A DNA stretch of 64,000 nucleotides from Nematostella vectensis (lineage: Eukaryota; Cnidaria; Anthozoa; Actiniaria; Edwardsiidae), in assembly GCF_932526225.1 (NCBI RefSeq), contig NC_064043.1, positions 9,405,821 to 9,469,820 of the forward strand, read 5' to 3'. Below the pieces are notes generated by a model. That model made no database searches. It saw only the letters and a program-made list of their open reading frames with translations, and was not told where the DNA came from. The position numbers were made by a program, and so were the translations under genes. Positions 47,301-59,400 of the stretch are shown here, piece after piece (position 1 is the first letter of the stretch; each line of letters begins with the position of its first letter).

Positions 47301-50300
47301 TACCCTGACAACTCTGACTGCACCTACACCATCAGAACTCCACCTGGCACTATCGTGAAGTTATCCTGGATAACATTTGATGTCAAAGGTTACATGCCAA
47401 CATGCTGGCCAAAGGATTATGTGGAAATCTTTGTCGGCTGTGATAAAAAGACTATTGGGAAATACTGTGACTCAAACAGTGGCTCGCCCTTCGATATGTA
47501 CTCTGCAGATAACTGCATGGAAATCAAATTTTACTCTGATGGATCAGATCATGGGACTGGATTTATGGCAAAGTTTGAAGCTTTTAATGCCAAGCAAGGT
47601 AAGAAAACAGGATTATTGTCAACCAAGTTTTATTTGATTGACAACCTTTGATAGCTCTGGTACAGTACTTTTAAGAACACCTGTCAACATTCTGTCTGCA
47701 TTTTGTTTTGCCATTTGGACTCATCAATATGAAGGGCCATGGTAGGGGAGCCCATGGTAGGGGAGCCCATGGTAGGGCCATGGTAGGGGAGCCCATGGTA
47801 GGGGAGCCCATGGTAGGGCCATGGTAGGGGAGCCCATAGTAGGGGAGCCCAAAATATTTTCTTAATGTTTCTCTATTGCGCCCCCTCCAGTAATTTAAGG
47901 CCTCCTGCGACTATAATTTATAGCTCTGGTACAGTACTTTTAAGAACACCTGTCAACATTCTGTCTGCATTTTGTTTTGCCATTTGGACTCATCAATTTG
48001 AAGGGCCATGGTAGGGGAGCCCATGGTAGGGGAGCCCATGGTAGGGCCATGGTAGGGGAGCCCATGGTAGGGGAGCCCAAAATATTTTCTTAATGTTTCT
48101 CTATTGCGCCCCCTCCAGTAATTTAAGGCCTCCTGCGACTATAATTTTTTAATTCCAATACTGTATCGCTATAAAAGTTTATTAATGACTGTATTTTTGT
48201 GAACTTTGCATATGAAATAATACATACATAAGGACATTCAAACACCTTCCCCCCAAAAAGGAAATGTAGCAATTATCCTTATACATAAGTGTACGATTCT
48301 ACTAAACACATACACATACCTCTTTCACGTTTTTTCCTGCTTGTGAGTAAGTTGGCTGTAGTTTAGCTGGTTATCCTTACAACTTATTTTCAATGAGTAC
48401 TGATCTTTAAATTGTGTATGTATACAAAACTCTAAATCTAATAAAGTAAAGCTAACTGGTTGTATTTTATTCTTTATTTTAGCACTTCTCAGTTCAAGCA
48501 CAAGTAAGTAATAGTTGCTTCTACACATTTCTGCCTGGTGCAGGTTTGTTATGAACATGAATACATGAATAAATAAAGAGGAAAAGAAATATTCAGTAGC
48601 ATATGGCACTACAATCCTTCTCACAATATACATACAGTTCAATTACTTTGTTTAAAGAAAGTTACATTATAACCCTAAAGCCTTACTCTAAAAATTAATA
48701 TTGTATTTTGGCAAAAGTGGTATTATGTTTATATTAATAGGCCTAAAATATTTCCCGTGTTTTTTTAGGAAATTTGTTTTGATTTTTAGATTTTTTAAAA
48801 CAAAAACAAAGACGTGCAATAACACTGAAATACTAAAAAGTACTGAAATAAGTATGTAAGTCAATCTTTTTGTAAAATATTAATAATTTATTCTTCACCA
48901 ATTTATCAGGTAGGTTATCTTGTTATTATATTTTGACATGTTGCAGCTAGGTGTTCTTTGAGCAAGTATGGCTCGTCAGGCCTATCAACTTTAAAAGGCA
49001 CAATAGCAACCACTAACTGGCCTTTACCTTATCCCGTCACGGGAGATAGCTGCTACTGGCGTTTTGGATCAAGCGCATCCTCCAAGGGCTACAAGATTGC
49101 TATCATGGATTTCGATACACAATACGACTTTGGTTGTGATGATACAAAGGTTAAGATTAAAGGTATGTAGGTAAAAATAATATGCAGCATAATTTTTCCT
49201 TGATTATAAATTACATTTTTGGATCAAGCGCACCCTCAAGAACATACAAGATTGCTATTCCAGATTTTGATATACTATAAATATGACATAAGGTGTGATG
49301 ATTAAAAGATTACGACGTTAAAAGGAAAGCTAGAAATAACAAGCGCCATAACCTTTCCCTGGGTGTTACCTTATTTAGATCTACATAATGGTACCCCAAG
49401 CTCACATTGTGTGGTCACTATACAGTATGTTATGACTCGTAGCTTGTAGTAAACATATGTAATTAAAAAAGGTATTTGGTATTTGGTGAGTATTTTGCGA
49501 TCAATCAATCAATCTCTTTTTTTTGCACTATTTGAAAGACATTTTGTTACATAATGTAGTTAGCAGATTAGGAAAATAAAATTTTGTAATGAGATTAATG
49601 TGGGTGGTGGCCAAAGGAGCGGGGAGATTTAGAGTTAGTCACTACCACAGTTTTTAGTACCATGAGGTTTCGGGAAGATTCGTTTTACAGTTATACTGTA
49701 CTTTTTCTAATTTTTAATTTTTGTTTTGTTTGTTTTTGTATATTGATCTATCTATCTATCTCTATATGGTTGTTAAACTATAAAATCACTAGCTAAGCTG
49801 ACCCAGACAAAATAATAATAATAATGATAGTAGAAAAAATAAATTTATATATTTATATTCTTTTTATCTCCTTTGTTATCTCATTTGTTCATTATTGTTG
49901 TTTTTCTTTTGTTTTTGTTTCTTTTTTTATTCTTCTATTTCTTTCTTCTCCTTTTTTAATCTTTTTTTTCCCTTTTTTTGCGCTCTTCTTCTTCTCCTTT
50001 TTTTTTTTTTTTTTGCTTTTTTTTTCTGTTAGTCTTATACTTGGATCAACTCACCACAAGCTACCCTGTCTGTCCAGGTAAAATTGCTTTTTAGGAAGGA
50101 CTTATGGGGAAGTTTCTTTATTGTCAATGGTATTTCTTCCAACATTTTTGAGGATATGGCAGCAAATCTCGGCGGCCCAACATTAGTTCTGGAAGCTGGT
50201 CTGCATAAGTTGCCCTCTGATGCAAATCTTGTGTTATGACCTTGTATTTCCAATGAAGGTAAAACTAATTTTGATAAGGCTTGTGGGGTATTGTGCAATG

Positions 50301-53300
50301 GGTCTTTTAATTTGTGTACCAGTGAGGAAACTTTGATTATAAATATATTTATCAATATTGTGAATATCTAGTAGTTTGTAAAGTTGAAAGGAATTTTCGT
50401 TTCTTGTGACAAATAACATTGCTTTGAGGCATTTATTTTGTTTTCTTTTACTAGTTGAGAGACAAGTTTGGCACGCCTTTCCCCAGCTCATGATTCCATA
50501 TGAAATTAAGTGGTAGATTAGGTTGTAGTATTTCGTTTACGTAGATTGAAGCTTTACTCCCTGGCTGATGTTGGCGAGCGGAAGAAAGATCCTTAGCCCT
50601 CTTTGCTGTTAGGTTCTTCTGTCGGTAGAATATTTTATATCTTCTTTCTCTTCGAACGAACTTCGATATTATTGGGGTCTGACCATTCTTGGCCTCATTC
50701 AGTGAGCCACCGACATATCTGTTTTTGAGGTCTCTAGACCAGCAGAGCTGTTTCAACTACTAGCTGTAACGGGTCATCGTCCAGGAGTAAAGGAATGCCT
50801 TGTAGGGTATCCTACCTGTATTGTTCTAGCTCATCAAGGCGGGCACAAATTCCAACAATGTCAAACTTCTCTTGGTTGACTCCTTTGCTGAGCTCATCTA
50901 TTTTATTATTAAAATGTGTATTCCTATTCCTTATGTTTTTGAGGTTGTCTAGAATGGATTCATACTTCTTGGAGAGAGAAATTCATAGGACTCTTTGAGA
51001 TTGTTTAGCTTCTTCGACATTGGGGACATTGGGGATAAATCAGATTTGATTGGCTCGATTGCCACCCAAAACTTCCTTTCTCACGTCCTTTACAAGCTCT
51101 GTCTTTCACAATTTTTTATCTCTTCAAGTGTAGGTGACGTTATCAAACATGTTTGAATTTCCCGAAATATCTACCCCCTCAACAGCGTATCTCTCAAAAT
51201 GATTCAAAAATGACACAAAAAAATATTATTGAGGTTTTAAAGATTTCATTTTATAGATCACACACTGTGAGCATTGGGGTACCATATACTATACACTTAC
51301 ATCCCGTGATGTTGTGATTTTATTTTTAGGTGATAATTCCTACACAAATTATGATAAGGCTGATTATACCATCAAAGACAGCATGTGCGGATCAAAGTCA
51401 CCAACATCCTTTACAACCACTCAAAAATATGTATACATCAGGTTCAAATCTGATTATTCAAATATTGGAAAGCGTGGCTTTGTTATTGGATATGTCCAGT
51501 ATGAGCAAAGTAAGTGTTAGCTACATGGTGTAGTATGTAGGTGTTCTATGGCTAACCCTTGTCTTATGACTTTAACCCTTATACAATAGAACCCCGCTAA
51601 CTCGAACTCTGAAGGGAACTCAAGTATATTAAGGCCTGGGTAGTTTGTTCTTAGCAGCAAATATAATTTTTTGCCTTAAACATTGTTAACATCGCCTTAA
51701 ATTCATTCTTTTTGGCAAGATGATTAAAGTCGACGGCCTTAACATTTTCGTAATGTTTTCTTGCTGATGATGACGTCACATAATAGATCACGTGACAAAA
51801 TATTTTTTTGACTTTCCGCCGGTGGGGAAAACAGGTTGGACAAAGGTGTTTACTAAATAAGTTTTGACTTTATGTGTGTCATATGATAGCGTTTTAGCAT
51901 CCGGAATTTTCTCTGCCGTTAACAAGATATTAAATATTTTGTTAAGTCACGTGACCTGCTGCGAATTAAAATGTTGATTTGTGACCGAAAGGCTAAACTT
52001 TTGATGCCGGTTAAGACATCAGTGTGCAGACGTGTTTCAAAGGAACATAAAAACATGCGATGTTTTCTTTTTCATAGCGTATCCACCAGCGGAGAATTTT
52101 TTGAAATATTGATCTGTAAAAGTCACGTGATCGGCTGGATGACGTCATAACTCAAAATAAAATATTACCATTCAGCTTACATTACCGAGTTTGATGTTTT
52201 GACCAAAAATGGTTCATTTAAGGCAATGTTAACTCACTTTAAGGCAACTTTCAAAAGTTCAACTGTTTTAGCTTAGGATCCAAGCCTTAATATACTTGAG
52301 AAGCAAAAATCAGTTCGAGTTAGTGGGGAATTCGAGTTAGCAAAGTAAAAATGACTCAAAATTAGATTCAAGGAAAATCAAACTTTGTTCGAGTTAGCGG
52401 GGAATTCGGGTTACCCAAGTTCTAATTAGGGGGGTTCTTTTGTATATAAAGTATTTGAACATTCTTAGAACAGCTCTATGCTCAGCTTACATGAGACCCA
52501 ATAAGATATATTGTGTAAATATCACATTCCTTTTAATGTTCTAGAATTTTTTAGGGAGCCTGCATTAAGGTGTAAAATTTGATTGATAAGGATTAGTGTT
52601 TGGTACACTGATCAGCACTCAAAGAGTTAAATGCCAATAACATTATTCTAGGGGCAGTTTTTATTTATAGCCAGATTGGTTGTTGCACGACCTCCCAGAA
52701 TCGAAAATTCCTTTCTTCGTTTGGGAATAGTGCATAGTCAATCAAACCAAACAATCAAAAACAGACAAACTGCCCCCAAAGCTTGTGTCTGACTACCCGC
52801 TATTCCCAAACGAGACACAGATTTTGGACTCCCCAACATTGCGCAACAACAAATTTGGCTGTAAAAGTTGTCAATACTATACTTCAATCTATGAAGAATC
52901 AATCTGTGAGTTTCTTATACCTGTTACTGATTCCAATTCTATAAAATTATCAAACCCTATAGGTATTCATGACACTGCTACTCAGATAACTGGTGTGGTG
53001 GTTGGAGTGATCATTGCTATTATTGTCGTTGGATGTCTGGTCTTCTTCTGTGTTATCCGTCGTCGTAGACTTGCCCGTGGCAGACCTCCCCCTGTAGCAG
53101 TTCAGCAAGGACAGCCGCTTGTTGTCCCACCACCCGGGTCATACCCCACCCAGCCTCAGACTGGATATCCTGCCCAGGGTGGCTACCCTATGCAGCCGCA
53201 AGGACAGATGCCACCTCCCCCCTCTTATGGTCAAGCCACTGCTGGTCAGTACCCACAGCCAGGTATGTAACTTTCATGGTGTTGTCAGCAATATTTCTCA

Positions 53301-53907
53301 GTGCTAACACCCAAACCTGAAATCGCTAACCAGTAAAAGTCAATTGATTGATATTGAAAATCTACTTCAAATGTTTGAGAACAAAGGGAAGTTTCAATTC
53401 TGTACACTACTGTGTAGCCTGATCAACAGGCGCTAGTTGGGTGAAAGATGGAAAAGTCTGATAGAATAGCTTTTCCGGGAGCTTTTCTTAGGTGGCTTTC
53501 AAGAGCCTGTTTCCCTGGCGATGTTCAGTGCTTTATTTTGACTGTACACACATGATAATTGCCATTAGCAAGCGAATCTGCTAACAGAACATATGTACAA
53601 TTTTAATTGTTAAACAAATAATATGCATGAACTTTCACATAATAGCTTAGAAAAACCATTGTTTTTTTTTCCTAACACAGGTGGATACTATCCCCCACCA
53701 GGAGAGCAACCTTACCCACCTCCAGGGGTTCAGCCCTACCCCCCGCCTGGTGGCCATCCTTACCCCCCACCCCAAGGGGGTCCTGCACCATACCCTGGGG
53801 GGTCACCGTACCCACCTCCTGGCGGGAATGCCCCGCCCTATTCTGCTCCAGACCAGCAAGCTGTGCCCTACCCCACCAAGGACCAGCCGCCCTACCCCAC
53901 CCAGTGA
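44397..53907 (+). CDS. two-CUB-domain type I membrane protein with Pro/Tyr-rich cytoplasmic tail (~472 aa)
   Basis: Eight exons, all phase 1 joins, total 1419 nt: 44397-44433, 46584-46616, 47194-47598, 48483-48503, 48947-49162, 51330-51509, 52963-53262, 53681-53907. The signal peptide is MDLKPMFLPILLSVALGP. CUB1 is one exon (ACSARLDDKVLG ... WITFDVKGYMP ... YVEIFVGC ... KYCDS ... FMAKFEAF). A 7-residue linker exon follows. CUB2 is split over two exons (RCSLSKYG ... CYWRFGSSAS ... AIMDFDTQYDFGC ... GFVIGYVQYEQ). The TM helix is ITGVVVGVIIAIIVVGCLVF, then a basic CVIRRRRLARGR stop-transfer and a ~130-residue tail of GYPAQGGYP / YPPPG repeats with a PPSY (PPxY, WW-ligand type) motif, ending QPPYPTQ. 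Extracellular ligand and function are unknown. It is convergent with a paralogue at 56467-59815. Confidence 0.9.
45010..45256. mobile_element. piggyBac-like MITE, copy 1 (TTAA target sites)
   Basis: The element AGCCGCATTGTCACCAGTTT ... GCAGCT is flanked on both sides by TTAA (45006-45009 and 45257-45260). The termini are inverted repeats (right end ...tgtgacaatgcagct). The interior is the reverse complement of copy 2 at 55772-56001. It lies in intron 1 of the two-CUB gene. Confidence 0.85.
47651..48149 (+). repeat. two-copy ~269/229-bp tandem duplication with internal 15/11-bp minisatellite
   Basis: tagctctggtacagtacttt starts at 47652 and again at 47921. Each copy carries a nested array of catggtaggggagcc (15 bp) and catggtagggc (11 bp) units in different numbers, then gcgccccctccagtaattta and ctcctgcgactataattt. 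It lies in an intron of the two-CUB gene. Confidence 0.9.
49820..50036. repeat. T/C-rich low-complexity tract
   Basis: About 200 bases of almost pure pyrimidine on the plus strand, including a 20-base T run near 49998-50014, in a 2.2-kb intron of the two-CUB gene. The rest of that intron (50040-51320) shows no recognisable gene; short frames on both strands lack domains. Confidence 0.7.
51584..52442. mobile_element. mariner/pogo-type nonautonomous element, interrupted by a nested insertion
   Basis: The left end CAATAGAACCCCGCTAA and the right end TTAGGGGGGTTCTTTTG are inverted, and both are bordered by TA (51582-51583, 52443-52444), the Tc1/mariner/pogo target duplication. The right part holds several cgagttagcggggaattcg-like motifs. 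The middle (51619-52300) is occupied by a second element. It lies in an intron of the two-CUB gene. Confidence 0.7.
51619..52300. mobile_element. nested 682-bp inverted-repeat element
   Basis: ctcaagtatattaaggc (51619-51635) is perfectly inverted at 52284-52300 (gccttaatatacttgag). The interior repeatedly contains cacgtga and ttaaggcaa-type motifs and no coding frame. It sits inside the mariner-type element, so it inserted later. Confidence 0.75.
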
Positions 53908-53979
53908 GGGCTGCAGTATTCCAGGCTTGGTGACAGAAAATTGAGATACTGTACTGTAAGCTGCACACAGAAGTATTTT

Positions 53980-54160
53980 AAGGTCTCTGTTCTGGAGCTT
54001 TCTATATGAACTTTCACATAATAGCTAAGAAGGTCTCTGTTCTAGAGCTTTCTAGAACACCTTAAGATTAGACGTGAACTTTCACATAATAGCTAAGAAG
54101 GTCTCTGTTCTATAGCTTTCTTGAACACCTTGAGATTAGACACTTTCTCCCCACTAATGC
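53980..54160 (+). repeat. ~70-bp 3' UTR tandem repeat, ~3 copies
   Basis: Units share aggtctctgttctagagctt, gaacaccttaagattaga and gaactttcacataatagcta. The last 20-base block also occurs upstream of the final exon at ~53628. Confidence 0.85.
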
Positions 54161-54204
54161 TTATATTTTGACCGTTCACACTTTGCTTACAAGCAACTGC
54201 AAGC

Positions 54205-54305
54205 CTAGTGAATCTTAGCTTTTGTGTTTTTGTCTAATGTAATGAATCTTAGCTTTTGTGTTTTTGTCTAATGTAATAAATCTTAGCTTTCGTGTACCAG
54301 AAATG
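54205..54305 (+). repeat. 34-bp tandem repeat, 2-3 copies
   Basis: aatcttagcttttgtgtttt followed by tgtctaatgt repeats at 54211, 54245 and 54279. The last copy creates an AATAAA at 54275-54280 that could serve as the poly(A) signal. Confidence 0.8.
54275..54280 (+). terminator. candidate poly(A) signal of the two-CUB gene
   Basis: AATAAA 368 bases after the stop codon, created within the 34-bp repeat. Assigned by motif and position only. Confidence 0.4.
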
Positions 54306-55771
54306 AAAAAAAATATTGTTTTTCTATTTCTTTTATTATAGTATTTATTCACTGTATCATTTTTGACTTTATTGTATCATTGAAAATTAGGCACTGCTTA
54401 GTTAGAATTTCTTATAATGAATTTAGAAAGAAATATTAGCGATTACAGCGTATTTACCAATTTTTTTCAAGGCAAGTAATTAAGGCCATTCGTGGCCGAA
54501 ATTTACCCTTGAGTAGTTCAAAACAGTGTCCGTCTGAACATTGTATCATTGTAACAGAACAAAATGTGTTCCTCCATCGTGGCATTCTGGTTGTGTTGTG
54601 ATGTATTTGATATGCCAAAGGTTTGTGCTTATACCGTAAACCAATGTACGCATTTTATTTTGATAATGTTGGCACTTTTGTTTGTACCATAAAATAACGA
54701 ACTTTGGATTTCGAAGTTATCTGTCGTAAATGTTCTCTTAGGGCACGTTTTTTTCCTATCATTTTGGAATGGAATTGTTGGTAGAGAATGTTCAGAATGG
54801 CATTCGAGTCGCTCAGCTACAGGTAGCAGAATGGGTGGAATGGCCTTCATTCCATTCCGGAATGGGAACGCCGGATAAACGAACGCGCGTTTTTTCTATT
54901 CTAATCATTCTCATTCCGGAATCACGAGTAAAAAACGCGCCCTTAGTTAGATGGGCCTAGTGCACCCCCAAAAGTTGGGGAAGTGGAAGGGACTGAACTC
55001 TCCCAAGCACTTCCAAAAACTTGTAAGATTTCAGTATGGGTGGGGGGTGGGGTGGGGGGGCACCATCCCCCAACACTTCCCTCTTTATCTTAAAGAATGT
55101 CAATCAACCAATTCTTTGTTATTATTTATAATTGAAAATACAACGGTTTATTCGCAAGAATAAAGGATGAAGTCTGATATGTAATTGACGATATTTGAAT
55201 GAAAAAAAATATCTTTTTTACTTGCTTGATTTAGCCGATGGAAATGGATTCTTTGAGTCACTCAGCATTGACCGAGAGTGTAAAATGGTGGCGTGATTGG
55301 CCTTTAACATCACCGAACTCAATAAAGTATGTTCAGGATTGTTAGTAGCAACGTACTATGGACTTTATGCTTTATCAGCAAGATATTATTGAATTACCAG
55401 AGAGCAATGAAAGATATTAAGGATAGGAAGAATAGGAGTTTGTAAATAAATGAGAATTGAGAATATAATATAACCGCACATCGTTCTGTTAGTATACACC
55501 TAGTAAAAAGCATTTATACTCTTAAAACCATGTGATGTAATTCGCCGTGCTTCATGGATATCCAATAGACATACAATGGTACCCCTACGGGAGAAGTTTA
55601 TGTTTTGTCCATGATGCAACGGGCTACAAAATGCAAGTATCTGTAACAAAAACGTTGATCTTGATAAAGAAATGGAGATCTCATTTGTTGTAGTCGATGT
55701 GTCAAGTTCCTAGTTATCATCAGTACAGAGTTCCGCATATAATGTGAATTCTCGGGATGTGAGATTATTAA

Positions 55772-56001
55772 AGCCGCATTGTCACCAGTTTACTTACGGT
55801 CGATTACGTAACAATATCCAATGATTTTTAACGGAATACGCGAAAAATATTTCAAAATATTGAAAGCAGTGTGTTTATTGGAAGTTTCTTTGAGGATGTG
55901 ATTGATAATTTAGAGCGGATGGCCTGTTTAATATCTCGGATTTTAATAGATTCTTTTGTCTTTTAACGGGCCTCCGGAAGTAAACTGGTGACAATGCGGC
56001 T
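55772..56001. mobile_element. piggyBac-like MITE, copy 2 (TTAA target sites)
   Basis: AGCCGCATTGTCACCAGTTT ... GCGGCT, bounded by TTAA at 55768-55771 and 56002-56005. The interior matches copy 1 (45010-45256) in reverse complement, for example gcgaaaaatatttcaaaata. Confidence 0.85.
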
Positions 56002-56466
56002 TTAATGCATAATCAATCAATTTCTCGAAAGCCAGAATTTGGACTAAAAAGCTTCCCCTTCTAACCTTTGATTATCCGGGTACAACATTCCTGCTGAGAA
56101 TACCATACTGACTCGTTTTTTTATTTCATTTTATACAAGCAAAATACACAATAGCTCTTTAGAAAACAAATTCATGCGGATTGACAGTGCAGAAATCATC
56201 GCTTGATAACTAGCGGAAGCGAGAATGTTTTTTCAAGTTGAATTTGCAAATTTGATGTGCACTATCACAATTAACGCCCTAGATACATCACATCGTCACG
56301 TGACTCCTAAAGAGTAATTGTGATAGGCAGGTCATGTGAAGACCACCCAACGGTGTTCACACTAGCTCGACATTACTATGGTTACAATGCCACGTGACTT
56401 CAGCCACCAATCAAGAAACAACACCATAACATGTTTCTCAAATGTCAGTTGTAGTTACATGGCTAC

Positions 56467-59400
56467 TTATATGGGTTGAACAATTTGTCTACCAATCATA
56501 AAACGAACAAGTTTATTCGGTGATCGTGGCGTTTGAGAAGTACTGCATTTCTCTTGAACTAGACTGTCATTTAAATAATCACTCGTCGACCCCCCTTGCT
56601 CCATGGCGTCACCCTCGTGTCCCCCCAGATCAGCATCGAGTGAGGGATACTGGGCCTCTTTGGGTGTGGTCGCATCTGTCGGACAATCACTGACCGCCCG
56701 AATGGTCCTGAACTTTCGGAAGGACGGTTTACTTGGACGCCAGGAACTCGGCGCGCTTCGCATTGCTTTGACGGCCATTTTGGTCTTGCAAAACGCGATG
56801 AGTTTTGGCAGAACAAACGTCTTGAAGGCGAGAAGAATGACCAGTAGCACGATCCCCAGTAGAACAAGTACTTGGGTATCCCGCTCTGGGGTCTCTGTGA
56901 ATCACAAAAGAATTCACACAATGACTGAACGACCAAATTGACATTAAAAAAATAACATTGATTTCAACTTTCGGCGCTGAATGTGAAAGAGAAGTTGTTG
57001 TGCTTCATAGACTATACATAAGTAACACAATGAATGAAATGAAATTCACCTCCATCCCTACGTCTACTCAGGAGGCACCTTTTGATTAGAAAGCCGCATA
57101 AGCTCGGCGACACGGGCTTCGCTTCTCAAGCAAGAGTACAAGGAGTCGGGGGGGGGGGGGGACGGAGTGATCGTCGACAAAATCAATTTTAACCCTAAGG
57201 GATAACACTTTGAGTGTTGTCAACAGCGATTCTTACTCCTAAAAGATAACACATTAGATGTGGTCCAAACAATTTCTAACTCTAAGCCCTAGAAACAAAC
57301 ACAGTTTTAGTTGTCCTGAATTGCTGTGCTTACGACGCCACCATTGAGCACATCTCAAATCTGACTTCATTTTTGTACAGTTGTTATAAGGATGTGATGA
57401 TTTACTAGCGTGAGATCCGGGATAGCCGAGGAGGAAATATTCGAACACCCCCTAAGGGATAGCAGTTAGTAGAATTTTATACCCTGAATATAGGACAATT
57501 AGCCCTCTTCTTTTATGGAAAGTCACCCCTCCCCTCCCCCCTCCGGGATATAAGGAGTCAGTTTTTCGATTTCATGAACAGTTGCGTTGACGCCATCTTA
57601 CCGTTCTCGAACACTACAAACCCCGCCACGAATCCCCTATGACCACTGCTGTTAGTGCTTTTGAAGGCAACGTATAATTTTGATTTCTCGGTCACAACAC
57701 TGAATGGCTTCTCCTGGCCACATTGTTCCTGTGTATGTATCGGTTTAGCTCCCTCGTAATTGGTATAACCAGTTCGTATCTCAACGAAGCTGGTGCATGG
57801 AACGTGGCCTTGTACGTCAAAGTCGTACATGCTTAGCTTGATGTTTTGGTCATCACGGACCGACACGGTCCAGATACAGTCCACATCATCGGGGTAAGGT
57901 AGAGGCCACAGCGGCGAGAAGATTACACCGTGTTTTGCCTTGTCGTACATCGATATACCGCAGCCATCTGCAGGAAAAAGAAGACTGTAACAGAGATGGC
58001 GTTGCTGTCGAGTTTTGGTAGAGGTGATTAATGTTAATTAATGATCTTGATTTATAATGAGATGATGATGATGATGCTTTAATAATCATGACGACAATGT
58101 CAATGATAATAATGACGACTGACATTGTGCTTTCTTGGTGGATAGTTGTGGTATTAATTGTAACCCATTAGCTTGTGGTGTATAATTGATGATGATGGTG
58201 ACGGTGTGATGATGACAATGACGGTGACGGTGTTAGTGACGGTGACGGTGATAGTGATAATGACGGTGATGGTGATGGTGACGGTGATGGTGATGGTGAT
58301 GGTGATGGTGATGGTGATGGTGATGGTGATGGTGATGGTGATGGTGATGGTGATGGTGATGGTGATGGTGATGGTGATGGTGATGGTGATGGTGATGGTG
58401 ATGGTGATGGTGATGGTGATGGTGATGGTGATGGTGATGGTGATGGTGATGGTGATGGTGATGGTGATGGTGATGGTGATGGTGATGGTGATGGTGATGG
58501 TGATGGTGATGGTGATGGTGATGGTGATGGTGATGGTGATGGTGATGGTGATGGTGATGGTGATGGTGATGGTGATGGTGATGGTGATGGTGATGGTGAT
58601 GGTGATGGTGATGGTGATGGTGATGGTGATGGTGATGGTGATGGTGATGGTGATGGTGATGGTGATGGTGATGGTGATGGTGATGGTGATGGTGATGGTG
58701 ATGGTGATGGTGATGGTGATGGTGATGGTCACGGTGACGGTATGACGGTGATGGTGATGGTGATGGTGATGGTGATGGTGATGGTGATGGTGATGGTGAT
58801 GGTGATGGTGATGGTGATGGTGATGGTGATGGTGATGGTGATGGTGATGGTGATGGTGATGGTGATGGTGATGGTGATGGTGATGGTGATGGTGATGGTG
58901 ATGGTGATGGTGATGGTGATGGTGATGGTGATGGTGATGGTGATGGTGATGGTGATGGTGATGGTGATGGTGATGGTGATGGTGATGGTGATGGTGATGG
59001 TGATGGTGATGGTGATGGTGATGGTGATGGTGATGGTGATGGTGATGGTGATGGTGATGGTGATGGTGATGGTGATGGTGATGGTGATGGTGATGGTGAT
59101 GGTGATGGTGATGGTGATGGTGATGGTGATGGTGATGGTGATGGTGATGGTGATGGTGATGGTGATGGTGATGGTGATGGTGATGGTGATGGTGATGGTG
59201 ATGGTGATGGTGATGGTGATGGTGATGGTGATGGTGATGGTGACGTGACGGTGCCGGTGACGGTGTGATTATTACGATGACGGTGATGGTGACGGTATGA
59301 CGATGACTGACTGTGATGGTGATGTTGACGGCAACGGTGACGGTATGACGGTGATGGTGAATATACATACCTTCAATGAACTCTACAGCTGCAACAGAAC

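Larger units (their letters stand above)
53908..56466. other. convergent 3' region between the two CUB genes
   Basis: Contains the two-CUB gene 3' UTR with tandem repeats (53980-54160, 54205-54305) and an AATAAA at 54275-54280, then unique AT-rich sequence and the piggyBac-like MITE copy 2. No supported ORF was seen. Confidence 0.55.
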
